Assembly (NCBI RefSeq): GCF_026341035.1
Contig: NZ_JAPEOQ010000002.1
Coordinates: 496,001-560,000, forward strand
Direction of reading: 5' to 3'
Length of the DNA: 64,000 bases
Source: Streptomyces sp. NBC_01016
GTDB lineage: Bacteria; Actinomycetota; Actinomycetes; Streptomycetales; Streptomycetaceae
The notes beneath the pieces were generated by a model, which ran no database searches, had not been told where the DNA came from, and saw nothing but the letters and a program-made list of their open reading frames with translations. Positions 45,086 to 53,165 of this stretch are shown here, piece by piece (within the stretch, counting starts at the first letter, position 1; the number at the start of each line of letters is the position of its first letter). The position numbers were made by a program, and so were the translations under genes.

Positions 45086-46231
45086 GTGGTTCTGAAAACC
45101 TTCGGCTGGTCGTTCGCGATCACCGTGCTCGGCTTGATTGCCGCGGTGTTCTACGACGGATGGGAGGCCTTCGGGGTCGTCCTGATCCTCGCGATCCTGG
45201 AGATCTCGCTCTCCTTCGACAACGCGGTGGTCAACGCCGGAATCCTGAAGAAGATGAGTGCCTTCTGGCAGAAGATCTTCCTCACGATCGGCGTGCTCAT
45301 CGCCGTCTTCGGTATGCGGCTGGTCTTCCCTGTCGTGATCGTCGCCATCAGCGCCAAGCTGGGCCCGGTCGAGGCGGTCGACCTCGCGTTCAACCAGCCC
45401 GACCGCTATCAGCAGTTGGTCACGGACGCGCACCCGTCCATCGCCGCCTTCGGTGGCATGTTCCTGTTCATGATCTTCCTCGACTTCATCTTCGAGGAGC
45501 GCGACATCAAGTGGCTGGGCTGGCTGGAGCGCCCGCTCGCCAAGCTCGGCAAGGTCGACATGCTGTCGGTCTGCATCGCCCTGATCGTGCTGCTCATCGC
45601 CTCCATGACCGTCGCGGTCAACGCGCACCAGCACGGCGGCGCCCACGCGGACAAGCAGGCCACCGTGCTGCTCGCGGGTGTCGCGGGCCTCATCACGTAC
45701 CTCGTCGTGAACGGTCTGTCGGGCTTCTTCGAGCACCGTCTCGAGGAAGAGGAGGAGCGTGAGCACGAGGCCGAGGAGAAGGCCAAGCGCGAGGGCAAGC
45801 CGCAGTCGGCGGTCGTGATGGCCGGCAAGGCCGCGTTCTTCATGTTCCTCTACCTCGAGGTCCTGGACGCGTCCTTCTCCTTCGACGGCGTGGTCGGCGC
45901 CTTCGCCATCACCAACGACATCGTGATGATGGCCCTCGGCCTCGGTATCGGTGCCATGTACGTCCGTTCGCTCACGGTCTACCTGGTCCGCCAGGGCACC
46001 CTGGACGACTACGTGTACCTGGAGCACGGCGCGCACTACGCGATCGGCGCGCTCGCCGTGATCCTTCTGGTCACCATCCAGTACCAGATCAGCGAGCTCA
46101 TCACGGGCTTCATCGGAGTCGTGCTGATCGCCTGGTCGTTCCTGTCCTCCGTGCGGCGCAACAAGCGCCTCGCGGCGGCCGAGGGCGACTCCGGGAGTTC
46201 GGACAAGACCGAGGTGTCATCAGGAGTCTGA
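45086..46231 (+). CDS. TerC-like DUF475 integral membrane protein
   Basis: 381-aa multi-spanning protein of the DUF475/TerC superfamily (LysE-like fold). TerC hallmarks: two acidic membrane motifs, ILEISLSFDNAVVNAG near the start and YLEVLDASFSFDGVVGAFAITND in the second half, which form a metal-binding intramembrane site. Nine or so helices with a charged cytosolic loop (EEEEEREHEAEEKAKREGK, about 210-230) in the middle. GTG 45086 is used. TerC-type proteins are linked to Mn/Ca export and to metallation of secreted enzymes. Its neighbours (three TerD proteins) support a membrane-anchored Ter complex. Confidence 0.92.
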   Translation: MVLKTFGWSFAITVLGLIAAVFYDGWEAFGVVLILAILEISLSFDNAVVNAGILKKMSAFWQKIFLTIGVLIAVFGMRLVFPVVIVAISAKLGPVEAVDLAFNQPDRYQQLVTDAHPSIAAFGGMFLFMIFLDFIFEERDIKWLGWLERPLAKLGKVDMLSVCIALIVLLIASMTVAVNAHQHGGAHADKQATVLLAGVAGLITYLVVNGLSGFFEHRLEEEEEREHEAEEKAKREGKPQSAVVMAGKAAFFMFLYLEVLDASFSFDGVVGAFAITNDIVMMALGLGIGAMYVRSLTVYLVRQGTLDDYVYLEHGAHYAIGALAVILLVTIQYQISELITGFIGVVLIAWSFLSSVRRNKRLAAAEGDSGSSDKTEVSSGV

Positions 46232-46344
46232 TTCACGGGTTTGACCCCTGGGGCATTCCTGGAACGCTTTGAGCGGGGCGGTTGTACGAGGACAAGTCCT
46301 CAGCGGCCGCCCCGTCGGCATGTACGGCGGCACTTGGGGGCGGT

Positions 46345-47088
46345 ATGTCCTTCTGGGACAGGGTATGGCGCGGGAACTCCGCACAGTTCGAGTTCGATTC
46401 GGGCAGCGCGGCGACCAACTCGATCGAACTCACCAAGCGACATCCGGTCGTCTCGCTCTCCAAACAGGGCGCGGCCACCGGCAACCTGCGGGTCAACCTG
46501 TCGTGGCGGATGCGGACTTCGGACATCGGCGGCTCCAAGCGGAACAGCCTGGTGCGGCATCCGTTCAGCATGTTCAAGCCCGATGTGGTGCAGGCACACA
46601 CCCAGTCGATGGTCAATGTGGACCTCGACCTGGGCTGCCTGTACGAGCTGAAGGACGGCACGAAGGGTGTCGTACAACCGCTCGGCAGTTTCTTCGGGGC
46701 GCTCAACGAGGCGCCGTACGTGAAGCTCAGCGGTGACGACCGGTTCGGCTCGGCGTCCGGTGAGACGATCTACGTCAATCTCGATCACCGCGACTCCATC
46801 AAACGCCTGCTGGTGTTCGTCTACATCTACGACCAGACGCCGGCGTTCGACCGTACGCACGCCCACGTGACGCTGTACCCGAGCAACGGCCCCCGGATCG
46901 AGATCAGCCTCGACGAGCGGGCACCGCAGGCCCGCTCGTGCGCCGTGGTCTCCATCGAGAACGTGAAGGGCGACTTCGTCGTACGTCGCGAAGTGCGCTT
47001 CGTGTACGGGTTCCAGGCCGAGCTCGACCGGCTGTACGGGTGGGGCCTGCAGTGGGGCCGGGGCTACAAGTCCGTCACTGGCCGATGA
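46345..47088 (+). CDS. TerA-like tellurium-resistance protein
   Basis: 247-aa protein of the TerD superfamily (TerA type). Recognisable: SIELTKRHPVVSLSKQ at the N-terminus (TerD-like lead), DLDLGCLYELKDGTKGVVQPLG, YVKLSGDDRFGSASGETIYVNL (calcium-loop counterpart), RLLVFVYIYDQTPAFDRTHAHVTLY, CAVVSIENVKGDFVVRREVRFVYGFQAELDRLYGWGLQWGRGYK. ATG 46345 follows GGGGGCGGT. Its last 14 bp overlap the 3' end of the convergent terD-3 gene. Likely partner of the TerD proteins. Confidence 0.88.
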   Translation: MSFWDRVWRGNSAQFEFDSGSAATNSIELTKRHPVVSLSKQGAATGNLRVNLSWRMRTSDIGGSKRNSLVRHPFSMFKPDVVQAHTQSMVNVDLDLGCLYELKDGTKGVVQPLGSFFGALNEAPYVKLSGDDRFGSASGETIYVNLDHRDSIKRLLVFVYIYDQTPAFDRTHAHVTLYPSNGPRIEISLDERAPQARSCAVVSIENVKGDFVVRREVRFVYGFQAELDRLYGWGLQWGRGYKSVTGR

Positions 47089-47914
47089 ACTGAGGCCCCT
47101 GCGGCGGGAGCTTGAAGGCCGGGTCGGGCCACGCCGACACCGGCTGCGGGTACCCGTACGCGGGCGGCTGCTGCTGGGTGGCGGCCGCGGGCGGATAGCC
47201 GTACGAGGGCGGCTGCTGGGGCGGCAGCGGGAACGACGTCGCCGCGACCGGAGCGGCCTCGGGCATCGGTCCGGGAGCCACGAGGGGCGGCGCGGGCTCG
47301 GCGACCGGGGCGGGTGCGGCGGGACCGGGCACGGGCTCGGGCCCGTCGGCGGCATCGGGTTCGGCGGATTCGTCGACCGAGATGCCGAAGTCCGTGGCGA
47401 GGCCCACCAGGCCGTCGGAGTAGCCCTCGCCGACCGCGCGCAGCCGCCAGCCGTCACCGCGCCGGTACAGCTCGCCGCAGATCAACGCGGTCTCGGCACC
47501 GGTCTCTGGCTTGATATCGAAGTACGCGATCGGCTCGGCGCCCTCGGCCCCGGCGTCGTAGAGGGACAGTCGCAGCGACCGCACGGTCTCGAAAGGAGTG
47601 GCGTCCGGGTCCGTGGAGGCCGTCACGAGGATCCGGGTGATCTCCTCGGGAACGCCCGAGAGGTCCGCCTGAACGGTGTCCGTCATGCCGTCCGCGACGC
47701 GCTTCTGGCCGAGCCGCCAGACCTTCCCCGAGGGGTGGCGCGGCTGGTTGTAGAAGACGAAGTCCCCGTCGGACCGGACGCGTCCGTCGGCCGTGAGCAG
47801 CAGCGCCGAAGCGTCGACGGTCGGCGCGCCCTGCCCCGAGGACCAGCGGAGCACGGCGCGCACCGCCGTGGCGTCGAACGGGACGTTCGCCCCCTTGAGC
47901 ATCGCGTGCGTCAT
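47075..47914 (-). CDS. TerD-domain protein with Pro/Gln-rich tail, copy 3
   Basis: 279-aa divergent TerD protein on the opposite strand. TerD domain 1-185: KGANVPFDATAVRAVLRWSS, VDASALLLTADGRVRSDGDFVFYNQPRHPSG, RSLRLSLYDAG, CGELYRRGDGWRLRAVGEGYSDGLVGLATDFGISV; the acidic GEGEGDDE calcium loop is replaced by GQKRVADGMTDT, so calcium binding may be lost. The tail (about 190-279) is Pro/Ala/Gln/Tyr-rich (QQQPPAYGYPQP repeats), likely disordered. ATG 47914 follows AGGA. Divergent from the lyase operon. Confidence 0.9.
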   Translation of the reverse strand: MTHAMLKGANVPFDATAVRAVLRWSSGQGAPTVDASALLLTADGRVRSDGDFVFYNQPRHPSGKVWRLGQKRVADGMTDTVQADLSGVPEEITRILVTASTDPDATPFETVRSLRLSLYDAGAEGAEPIAYFDIKPETGAETALICGELYRRGDGWRLRAVGEGYSDGLVGLATDFGISVDESAEPDAADGPEPVPGPAAPAPVAEPAPPLVAPGPMPEAAPVAATSFPLPPQQPPSYGYPPAAATQQQPPAYGYPQPVSAWPDPAFKLPPQGPQFIGQ

Positions 47915-48058
47915 GCGGTCATCCTGCCTCCCCGCTCCTGGCCGGGACAACGCGGGGTGCAAAGATCGACATCTCTGTGCGCAGGCATCGCCCGCCGCGC
48001 GCGAGGCCCGGAAAACAGCACACGACATGCGCCAGTTACCAGAACTTCATTACGGACG

Positions 48059-48087
48059 GGAACCTTTGACACACCCTTGTACGTACT
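48059..48087 (+). promoter_or_regulatory. ECF-like promoter of the Ter-linked biosynthetic operon
   Basis: GGAACC (48059-48064), 17-bp spacer, CGTACT (48082-48087). A TTGACA also lies at 48066-48071 but has no -10 at suitable spacing. Same architecture as at 43585-43613. Confidence 0.5.
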
Positions 48088-48135
48088 ATTACCGGCCACA
48101 TCATTTCGGGTGGACCGGCAGTACGGGGGAGTCTT

Positions 48136-49308
48136 ATGCGTCATTTCGGGCACATCGCCCCTGAGGTGCGGGAGCGTCTGTTCCACGAGGAGCCGCGGGA
48201 CTTCACCGCGGGCTCCCCGCCCCGCATGCTCGCGGCGGCACTCGGGGCGACGCTCTACAGTCCGGCGACCCGCCCCCAGCTCGCGGACGACGTGCTCAAG
48301 CAGGCCGGACGCGGCGTCGTCTCCATGGTGCTGTGCCTGGAGGACTCGATACACGACGGCGAGGTGCCGGGCGCCGAGGAGAACCTGGTGCGGCAGTTCG
48401 CCGAGCTCGCGGGCCGGGTCGCCGAGGGGGCCGAGCCGCCCCTGCTCTTCATCCGGGTACGGGCCCCGGAGCAGATCACCGATCTCGTGGCACGGCTCGG
48501 TAGCTCCGTGGACCTGCTGTCCGGATTCGTGCTGCCCAAGTTCACCGAGGAGCGGGGCGTCCCCTTCCTGGAGGCCCTCACCGCCGCCGAGGCGGCCACC
48601 GGACGTCGGCTTTTCGCCATGCCGGTCCTGGAGTCGCCCGACCTGCTGCACCTGGAGACCCGCGGCGAGACGCTGGCCGGCATCGCCCGCGCCGTCGACA
48701 AGTACCGCGACCGCGTCCTCGCGCTGCGCCTCGGCGTCACCGACTTCTGCTCGGCGTACGGGCTGCGCAGGCCCGCGGACATGACGGCGTACGACGTCCA
48801 GATCGTGGCCTCCGTCATCGGTGACGTGGTCAATCTGCTGGGCCGGGCGGACGGCACCGGGTTCACGGTGACCGGGCCCGTCTGGGAGTACTTCCGCCAC
48901 CAGGAGCGGATGTTCAAGCCGCAGCTGCGCCGCAGCCCCTTCCTGGAGGGGCGGGCCGACGACCTGCGGCAGGCGCTCATCCAGCACGACATGGACGGGC
49001 TGCTGCGCGAGATCGAACTGGACCGGGCCAACGGGCTGCTCGGCAAGACCTGCATCCACCCCACGCACGTGCTGCCCGTGCACGCGCTCTCCGTCGTCAG
49101 CCACGAGGAGTACAGCGACGCCCGCGACATATTGCGGCCCGAGCGGGACGGTGGCGGTGTGCTCCGGTCGGCGTACACGAACAAGATGAACGAGGTGAAG
49201 CCGCACCGCGCATGGGCGGAGCGGACGCTGCGGCGCGCGGAGGCGTTCGGGGTGGCGCGGGAGGACGTGGGGTTCGTGGAGCTGCTGACGGCCGGGTTGC
49301 CGGGATGA
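48136..49308 (+). CDS. HpcH/HpaI-CitE-like lyase of the Ter biosynthetic module
   Basis: 390-aa TIM-barrel protein of the citrate lyase beta / HpcH aldolase superfamily, Ter-associated branch. Motifs: LYSPATRPQLADDVLKQ (N-terminal active-site Arg), VSMVLCLEDSIHDGEVPGAEENL (metal-binding Glu/Asp), LLFIRVRAPEQI, FVLPKF, LRLGVTDFCSAYGLR, and LGKTCIHPTHVLPVHALSVVSHEEY. Such proteins form C-C bonds with acyl-CoA or keto acids. First gene of a three-gene operon; its TGA overlaps the ATG of the phosphoribosyltransferase fusion (ATGA, 49305-49308). In the literature on Ter systems it is predicted to act in synthesis of a nucleoside-like metabolite. Confidence 0.9.
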   Translation: MRHFGHIAPEVRERLFHEEPRDFTAGSPPRMLAAALGATLYSPATRPQLADDVLKQAGRGVVSMVLCLEDSIHDGEVPGAEENLVRQFAELAGRVAEGAEPPLLFIRVRAPEQITDLVARLGSSVDLLSGFVLPKFTEERGVPFLEALTAAEAATGRRLFAMPVLESPDLLHLETRGETLAGIARAVDKYRDRVLALRLGVTDFCSAYGLRRPADMTAYDVQIVASVIGDVVNLLGRADGTGFTVTGPVWEYFRHQERMFKPQLRRSPFLEGRADDLRQALIQHDMDGLLREIELDRANGLLGKTCIHPTHVLPVHALSVVSHEEYSDARDILRPERDGGGVLRSAYTNKMNEVKPHRAWAERTLRRAEAFGVAREDVGFVELLTAGLPG

Positions 49309-51773
49309 GTGACGAGGAGAGTCGGGCTTTCGGGGTGCGTGAATTCGGGGTGCGTGAGGCGAGAGGCAGCGGGAACGTGGTGTGGTCGGGGGAGTGGGTC
49401 GCCGAGCGGCTCGGGGTCGGGCTGACGGGTGACCGGGAGCTGTCCGGACTGCTTGGGCTCGCGCTGCGACGCAACCCCAAGCGCGCGCACCTCCTGGTGT
49501 CGAACGTGCTGGGCAAGCACGTTCCGCAGCGCCCATCCGTGGTGTGGGGTGCGGGGCGTGAACTCGGCGTCCGCGTAAGGGAACTGCTGGGCGACGAGGC
49601 GGCGCGCCGCGCGGTCGTCCTCGGCTACGCCGAGACGGCGACGGGGCTCGGGCACTCGGTCGCCGACGGTCTGGCCCTCGCGACCTATCTGCACTCCACG
49701 CGCAGGCCGGTCGAGGGCGTGGCCCGCGCGGGCGGCTTCGAGGAGTCCCACTCGCACGCCACCTCGCACCTGCTGCTGCCCGAGGACCCGCACCTGCTCG
49801 CGGGGGACGGCCCGCTGGTCCTCGTCGACGACGAGTTCTCCACGGGGAACACGGTCCTGAACACCATCAGGGCGCTGCACGAACTGCACGCGCGCGAGCA
49901 CTACGTCATCGTCGCGCTCGTCGACATGCGCTCGCCGGGCGACCAGGGGCGGCTCGAGGAGTTCGCGCGCGACATAGGGGCGCGGGTCGACCTGGTGGTC
50001 GCGGCGCGCGGCACGGTGGAGCTGCCGGACGGGGTGCTCGAGAAGGGGCAGGCTCTCGTCGCCGCGCACGAGGGCGGGCAGCTGCCCGCACCCCGCCGGG
50101 AGTGCGCCGAGCTGGTGCGCCTCGACGACCTCGGCTGGCCGCGGGGCCTGCCGGACGGCGGACGGCACGGGTTCACACCGGAGCACCGGGAGCGCCTCGA
50201 AGCGGCGCTGCCCGACATGGCCGCGCGCCTCGCGCCGCACCTCGGCGACGGACGCGTACTCGTCCTCGGCAACGAGGAGTTGATGTACGCGCCGCTGCGC
50301 CTCGCCACCGAGCTGGAGGCGGCGGGCGCCGATGTCGCGTACTCCACCACGACCCGCTCGCCCGTCCTCGCCGTCGACGACCCCGGCTACGCGATCCGCA
50401 GCCGCCTCGTCTTCCCGGCGCACGACGCGCCGGCGGACGGGCCGGGAGACCGGTTCGCGTACAACGTCGCGGGGGGCGGCTTCGACACGGTCGTCGTCGT
50501 GCTCGACTCGGTGGGCGACACCGCCGAACTCGACTGTCCCGGCGGGCTGTTGGAGCAGGTGGCCGCGCACGCGTCGCGGGTGGTCGTGGCCGTGGTGCCG
50601 TCGTACGTTCCCCAGGAAAGGTCCTCCATGCCGTTGCCCGAGCCGCTGCGCGGTCCCGCGTTCTCCTCGTACGCGCCGGACGAGGTGGGGTGGCTGCTCC
50701 AGGACCTGTCGGACGTCCAGCTGGAGGCGCCGACCGAGGAGCGCGAGGAGGCCATTCAGGGCGGGGGCGCGCACTACGCGGAGTCGCTGCCCGTCGAGTA
50801 CCAACCCAGCGCGCAGTACCAGGAGTTGTTCCACGCGGCTCTTGAGGCGTCGGCGGGGCGAATAGCCCACGCGGTGGGCGTGGTCACCGAGACGGTGCTC
50901 GCCGAGCGCTCGCCGCGACCGGTCCTTGTGTCGCTCGCGCGCGCGGGAACGCCGGTGGGAGTGCTGATGCGTCGCTGGGCGCTGCGACGGCACGGGCTCG
51001 AGCTGCCGCACTACGCGGTGTCGATCGTGCGCGGACGGGGGATCGACGCGAACGCGCTGCGCTGGCTGGCCGCGCACCACGATCCGGCGGATGTGGTGTT
51101 CGTGGACGGGTGGACCGGCAAGGGCGCCATCACGCGGGAACTCGCGGCCGCGGTCGCCGAGTTCGAAGGGTTCGACCCGGAGATCGCCGTGCTCGCCGAC
51201 CCGGGGTCGTGCGTGCGGACGTACGGGACGCGGGAGGACTTCCTCATCCCCTCGGCGTGCCTCAACTCCACGGTGTCCGGGCTGATTTCGCGGACGGTGC
51301 TGCGGTCCGACCTGGTCGGGCCCGACGACTTCCACGGGGCGAAGTTCTACTCCGAGCTGGCCGGTTCGGACGTCTCCGGGCGGTTCCTCGATGCGGTGGA
51401 GGAGCGGTTCGCGGAGGTCGCCGACGCGGTCGACGCCGAGGCCAAGGAGTTGCAGGGGGTCGATCGGGCGCCCACGTGGGAAGGGTGGGCGGCCGTCGAG
51501 CGGATCAGCGAGGAGTACGGGATCCACGACGTGAACCTGGTGAAGCCCGGGGTCGGCGAGACGACGCGGGTGCTGCTGCGGCGGGTGCCGTGGAAGATCC
51601 TGGCGCGGGCGGACGCGGGGGCGGACCTCGACCATGTGCGGTTGCTGGCGGAGCAGCGGGGGGTTCCGGTGGAGTTGGTGGACCAACTGCCGTACACCTG
51701 CGTCGGGTTGATCCATCCGAAGTTCACGCGCGGGGCGACGGGGACGGACGGCAAGGCGGTGGCGGCCAAGTGA
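49305..51773 (+). CDS. phosphoribosyltransferase-TRSP-StiP-PELOTA fusion protein
   Basis: 822-aa multidomain protein of the Ter-linked pathway. Domains in order: phosphoribosyltransferase (about 25-250) with GYAETATGLGHSVAD and the PRPP loop LVLVDDEFSTGNT (171-183); TRSP domain (about 265-455) containing the eponymous T350-R-S-P353; StiP-like second PRTase-fold domain (about 455-740) with YAESLPVEYQPSAQYQELF, SLARAGTPVGVLMRR and FVDGWTGKGAITREL, itself a hhhDGWTGKG variant of a PRPP loop; PELOTA RNA-binding domain (about 745-806) GETTRVLLRRVPWKILARAD...PYTCVGLIHPK. In other genomes these parts are separate genes. ATG 49305 and the next gene's GTG both overlap by 4 bp. An internal FGVREFGVRE duplication lies at residues 9-18. 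Predicted to attach a ribose phosphate to a base-like substrate. Confidence 0.85.
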   Translation: MSDEESRAFGVREFGVREARGSGNVVWSGEWVAERLGVGLTGDRELSGLLGLALRRNPKRAHLLVSNVLGKHVPQRPSVVWGAGRELGVRVRELLGDEAARRAVVLGYAETATGLGHSVADGLALATYLHSTRRPVEGVARAGGFEESHSHATSHLLLPEDPHLLAGDGPLVLVDDEFSTGNTVLNTIRALHELHAREHYVIVALVDMRSPGDQGRLEEFARDIGARVDLVVAARGTVELPDGVLEKGQALVAAHEGGQLPAPRRECAELVRLDDLGWPRGLPDGGRHGFTPEHRERLEAALPDMAARLAPHLGDGRVLVLGNEELMYAPLRLATELEAAGADVAYSTTTRSPVLAVDDPGYAIRSRLVFPAHDAPADGPGDRFAYNVAGGGFDTVVVVLDSVGDTAELDCPGGLLEQVAAHASRVVVAVVPSYVPQERSSMPLPEPLRGPAFSSYAPDEVGWLLQDLSDVQLEAPTEEREEAIQGGGAHYAESLPVEYQPSAQYQELFHAALEASAGRIAHAVGVVTETVLAERSPRPVLVSLARAGTPVGVLMRRWALRRHGLELPHYAVSIVRGRGIDANALRWLAAHHDPADVVFVDGWTGKGAITRELAAAVAEFEGFDPEIAVLADPGSCVRTYGTREDFLIPSACLNSTVSGLISRTVLRSDLVGPDDFHGAKFYSELAGSDVSGRFLDAVEERFAEVADAVDAEAKELQGVDRAPTWEGWAAVERISEEYGIHDVNLVKPGVGETTRVLLRRVPWKILARADAGADLDHVRLLAEQRGVPVELVDQLPYTCVGLIHPKFTRGATGTDGKAVAAK

Positions 51774-52576
51774 CCACGCCCGTTGTCGTCGCGAGTGACC
51801 TCGACCGTACGCTCATCTACTCCGCCGGCGCGCTCGGCCTGACGATGCCCGATGCCGAGGCGCCGCGGTTGCTCTGCGTCGAGGTGTACGAGGGCAGGCC
51901 CCTGTCGTACGTCACCGAGGACGCCGCCGAGTTGCTGGTCGAGCTGGGGCGGCGCGCGGTGTTCGTGCCCACGACCACGCGGACGCGGGAGCAGTATGCG
52001 CGGGTGCGGTTGCCGGGGGCGGCGCCGACGTATGCGATCTGTGCGAACGGTGGGCACCTGCTGGTCGACGGGGTGTCGGACCCGGAGTGGCGGCGTGCGG
52101 TCGGGGAGCGGCTCGACTCGGAGTGTGCGCCGCTCGGGGAGGTGCGGGAGCGGATGGTTGCCGCGGCGGATCCGGCGTGGCTGCTGAAGGAGCGGGTCGC
52201 GGAGGATCTGTTCGCGTACCTGGTGGTCGACCGGGCGGCGCTGCCGGAGGGGTGGGTCAAGGAGCTCGGGGAGTGGGCCGACGGGGTCGGGTGGGGTGTG
52301 TCGCTTCAGGGGCGGAAGGTGTATGCCGTGCCGAAGCCGTTGACCAAGGGGGCGGCGGTTTCGGAGGTTGCGCGGAGGGTTGGGGCGGGGTTGACGTTGG
52401 GGGCGGGGGATTCGTTGCTGGATGCGGATTTGCTCCGCGTGGTGGATCGGGGGTGGCGGCCGGGGCACGGTGAACTGGCGGATGTGGGGTGGGTGTCGCC
52501 CGGGGTGACGGTGTTGGGGGAGCGGGGGGTTGCTGCGGGGGAGGCGGTGTTGCGGGGGTTTCTCGGGGCGCTGTGA
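51770..52576 (+). CDS. HAD-family phosphatase of the Ter module
   Basis: 268-aa haloacid-dehalogenase-fold phosphatase (Cof-type). Motif I is ASDLDRTLIYS (nucleophile Asp and acid/base Asp), motif II is in VFVPTTTRTREQY (Thr), motif III Lys in PKPLTKGAAV and motif IV LGAGDSLLDADLL. Between motifs I and II is the C2-type cap (AICANGGHLLVDG...). GTG 51770 overlaps the TGA of the upstream fusion gene (GTGA). Likely dephosphorylates the phosphoribosyl product. It is the last gene of the operon and its 3' side is a repeat-rich region. Confidence 0.9.
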   Translation: MTTPVVVASDLDRTLIYSAGALGLTMPDAEAPRLLCVEVYEGRPLSYVTEDAAELLVELGRRAVFVPTTTRTREQYARVRLPGAAPTYAICANGGHLLVDGVSDPEWRRAVGERLDSECAPLGEVRERMVAAADPAWLLKERVAEDLFAYLVVDRAALPEGWVKELGEWADGVGWGVSLQGRKVYAVPKPLTKGAAVSEVARRVGAGLTLGAGDSLLDADLLRVVDRGWRPGHGELADVGWVSPGVTVLGERGVAAGEAVLRGFLGAL

Positions 52577-52593
52577 GGTGGGCCTGGGGCGGG

Positions 52594-52708
52594 GCCGGGG
52601 TTTTGAGCTGTGCCGGGGTCGGCGCCCGTCGTGAGGGGTGCGCGGCACCGGGGTTTTTTGAGCTGCGACGGGGTCGGCGCCTGAGGTGATGGGCGCGCTG
52701 CACCGGGG
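52594..52708. repeat. 53-55-bp tandem repeat, two copies
   Basis: Units starting CCGGGGTTTT(TT)GAGCTG at 52594 and 52647, with a partial third from 52702. Each contains GACGGGGTCGGCGCC or a near match. Confidence 0.75.
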
Positions 52709-52739
52709 TGCCGCCTTGCCCACCCTGCCGCCCAAGGCG

Positions 52740-53060
52740 GCAGATTGCCCAAGGCGGGTGCGGCCGACCGCAACGGGTGGGGAGCCGTGCTTGCGGCGGA
52801 TTGCCCAAGGCGGGGCGGCGTCGGCCGTCAGGGGTGGGGAGCCGGAGCTGGTGGCAGATTGGCCAAGGCGCGTGTGGTCGACCGCAACGGGTGGGGAGCT
52901 GGGGTTGGCGCGGATTGCCCAAGGCGGGGGCGGCGTCGACCGCCAGGGGTGGGGAGCCGGGGCTGGTGGCGGATCGGCCAAGGCGGTGGCGGTCGACCGC
53001 CAGGGGTGGGGAGCCGGGTTGGCGGCGGATTACCCAAGGCGGGGGCGGAGCCGACCGTGA
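52740..53060. repeat. minisatellite of 56-59-bp units in dimeric order
   Basis: Five full units start at 52740, 52796, 52854, 52910 and 52969 (lengths 56, 58, 56, 59, 56) and a partial sixth at 53025. Consensus blocks: GCGGATTGCCCAAGGCGGG, CGACCGCCAGGGGTGGGGAG. Odd units are shorter and share features not in even ones, so the true period is a dimer of about 114 bp. Confidence 0.9.
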
Positions 53061-53165
53061 GTAGCCGTAGCCGCAGCCGCAGCCGCAGCCGCAGCCGCAG
53101 CCGCAGTCGTGGGCGCAGCCGCAGTCGTGGGCGCTCAGCCGCAGCAGCAGCCGCCTCCGCAGCAG
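53060..53165. repeat. GCCGCA hexanucleotide repeats
   Basis: GCCGTA/GCCGCA repeated about eight times (53060-53108), then two copies of GTCGTGGGCGCAGCCGCA-like sequence and further CCGCAGCAG/CCGCCTCCG runs that form the 3' end of the FmdB gene on the minus strand. Confidence 0.85.

Larger units (their letters stand above)
52577..53134. other. 558-bp gene-free, repeat-filled region
   Basis: Three repeat classes follow one another: a 53-55-bp pair (52594-52708), the 56-59-bp array (52740-53060) and hexanucleotide repeats (53060-53165). ORFs across it in several frames only translate the repeats; no gene is supported. Confidence 0.75.

Noticed and set aside
48255..51716. 1153-residue open frame antisense to the lyase and fusion genes
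   Set aside because: Shadow frame; low-complexity Arg/Pro/Ser-rich translation and no ribosome site. The plus-strand genes have clear domains and 4-bp overlaps.
52740..53060. CRISPR-like spaced repeats
   Set aside because: Units are contiguous imperfect copies with no unique spacers of constant length, and no cas genes are nearby. A minisatellite explains them.
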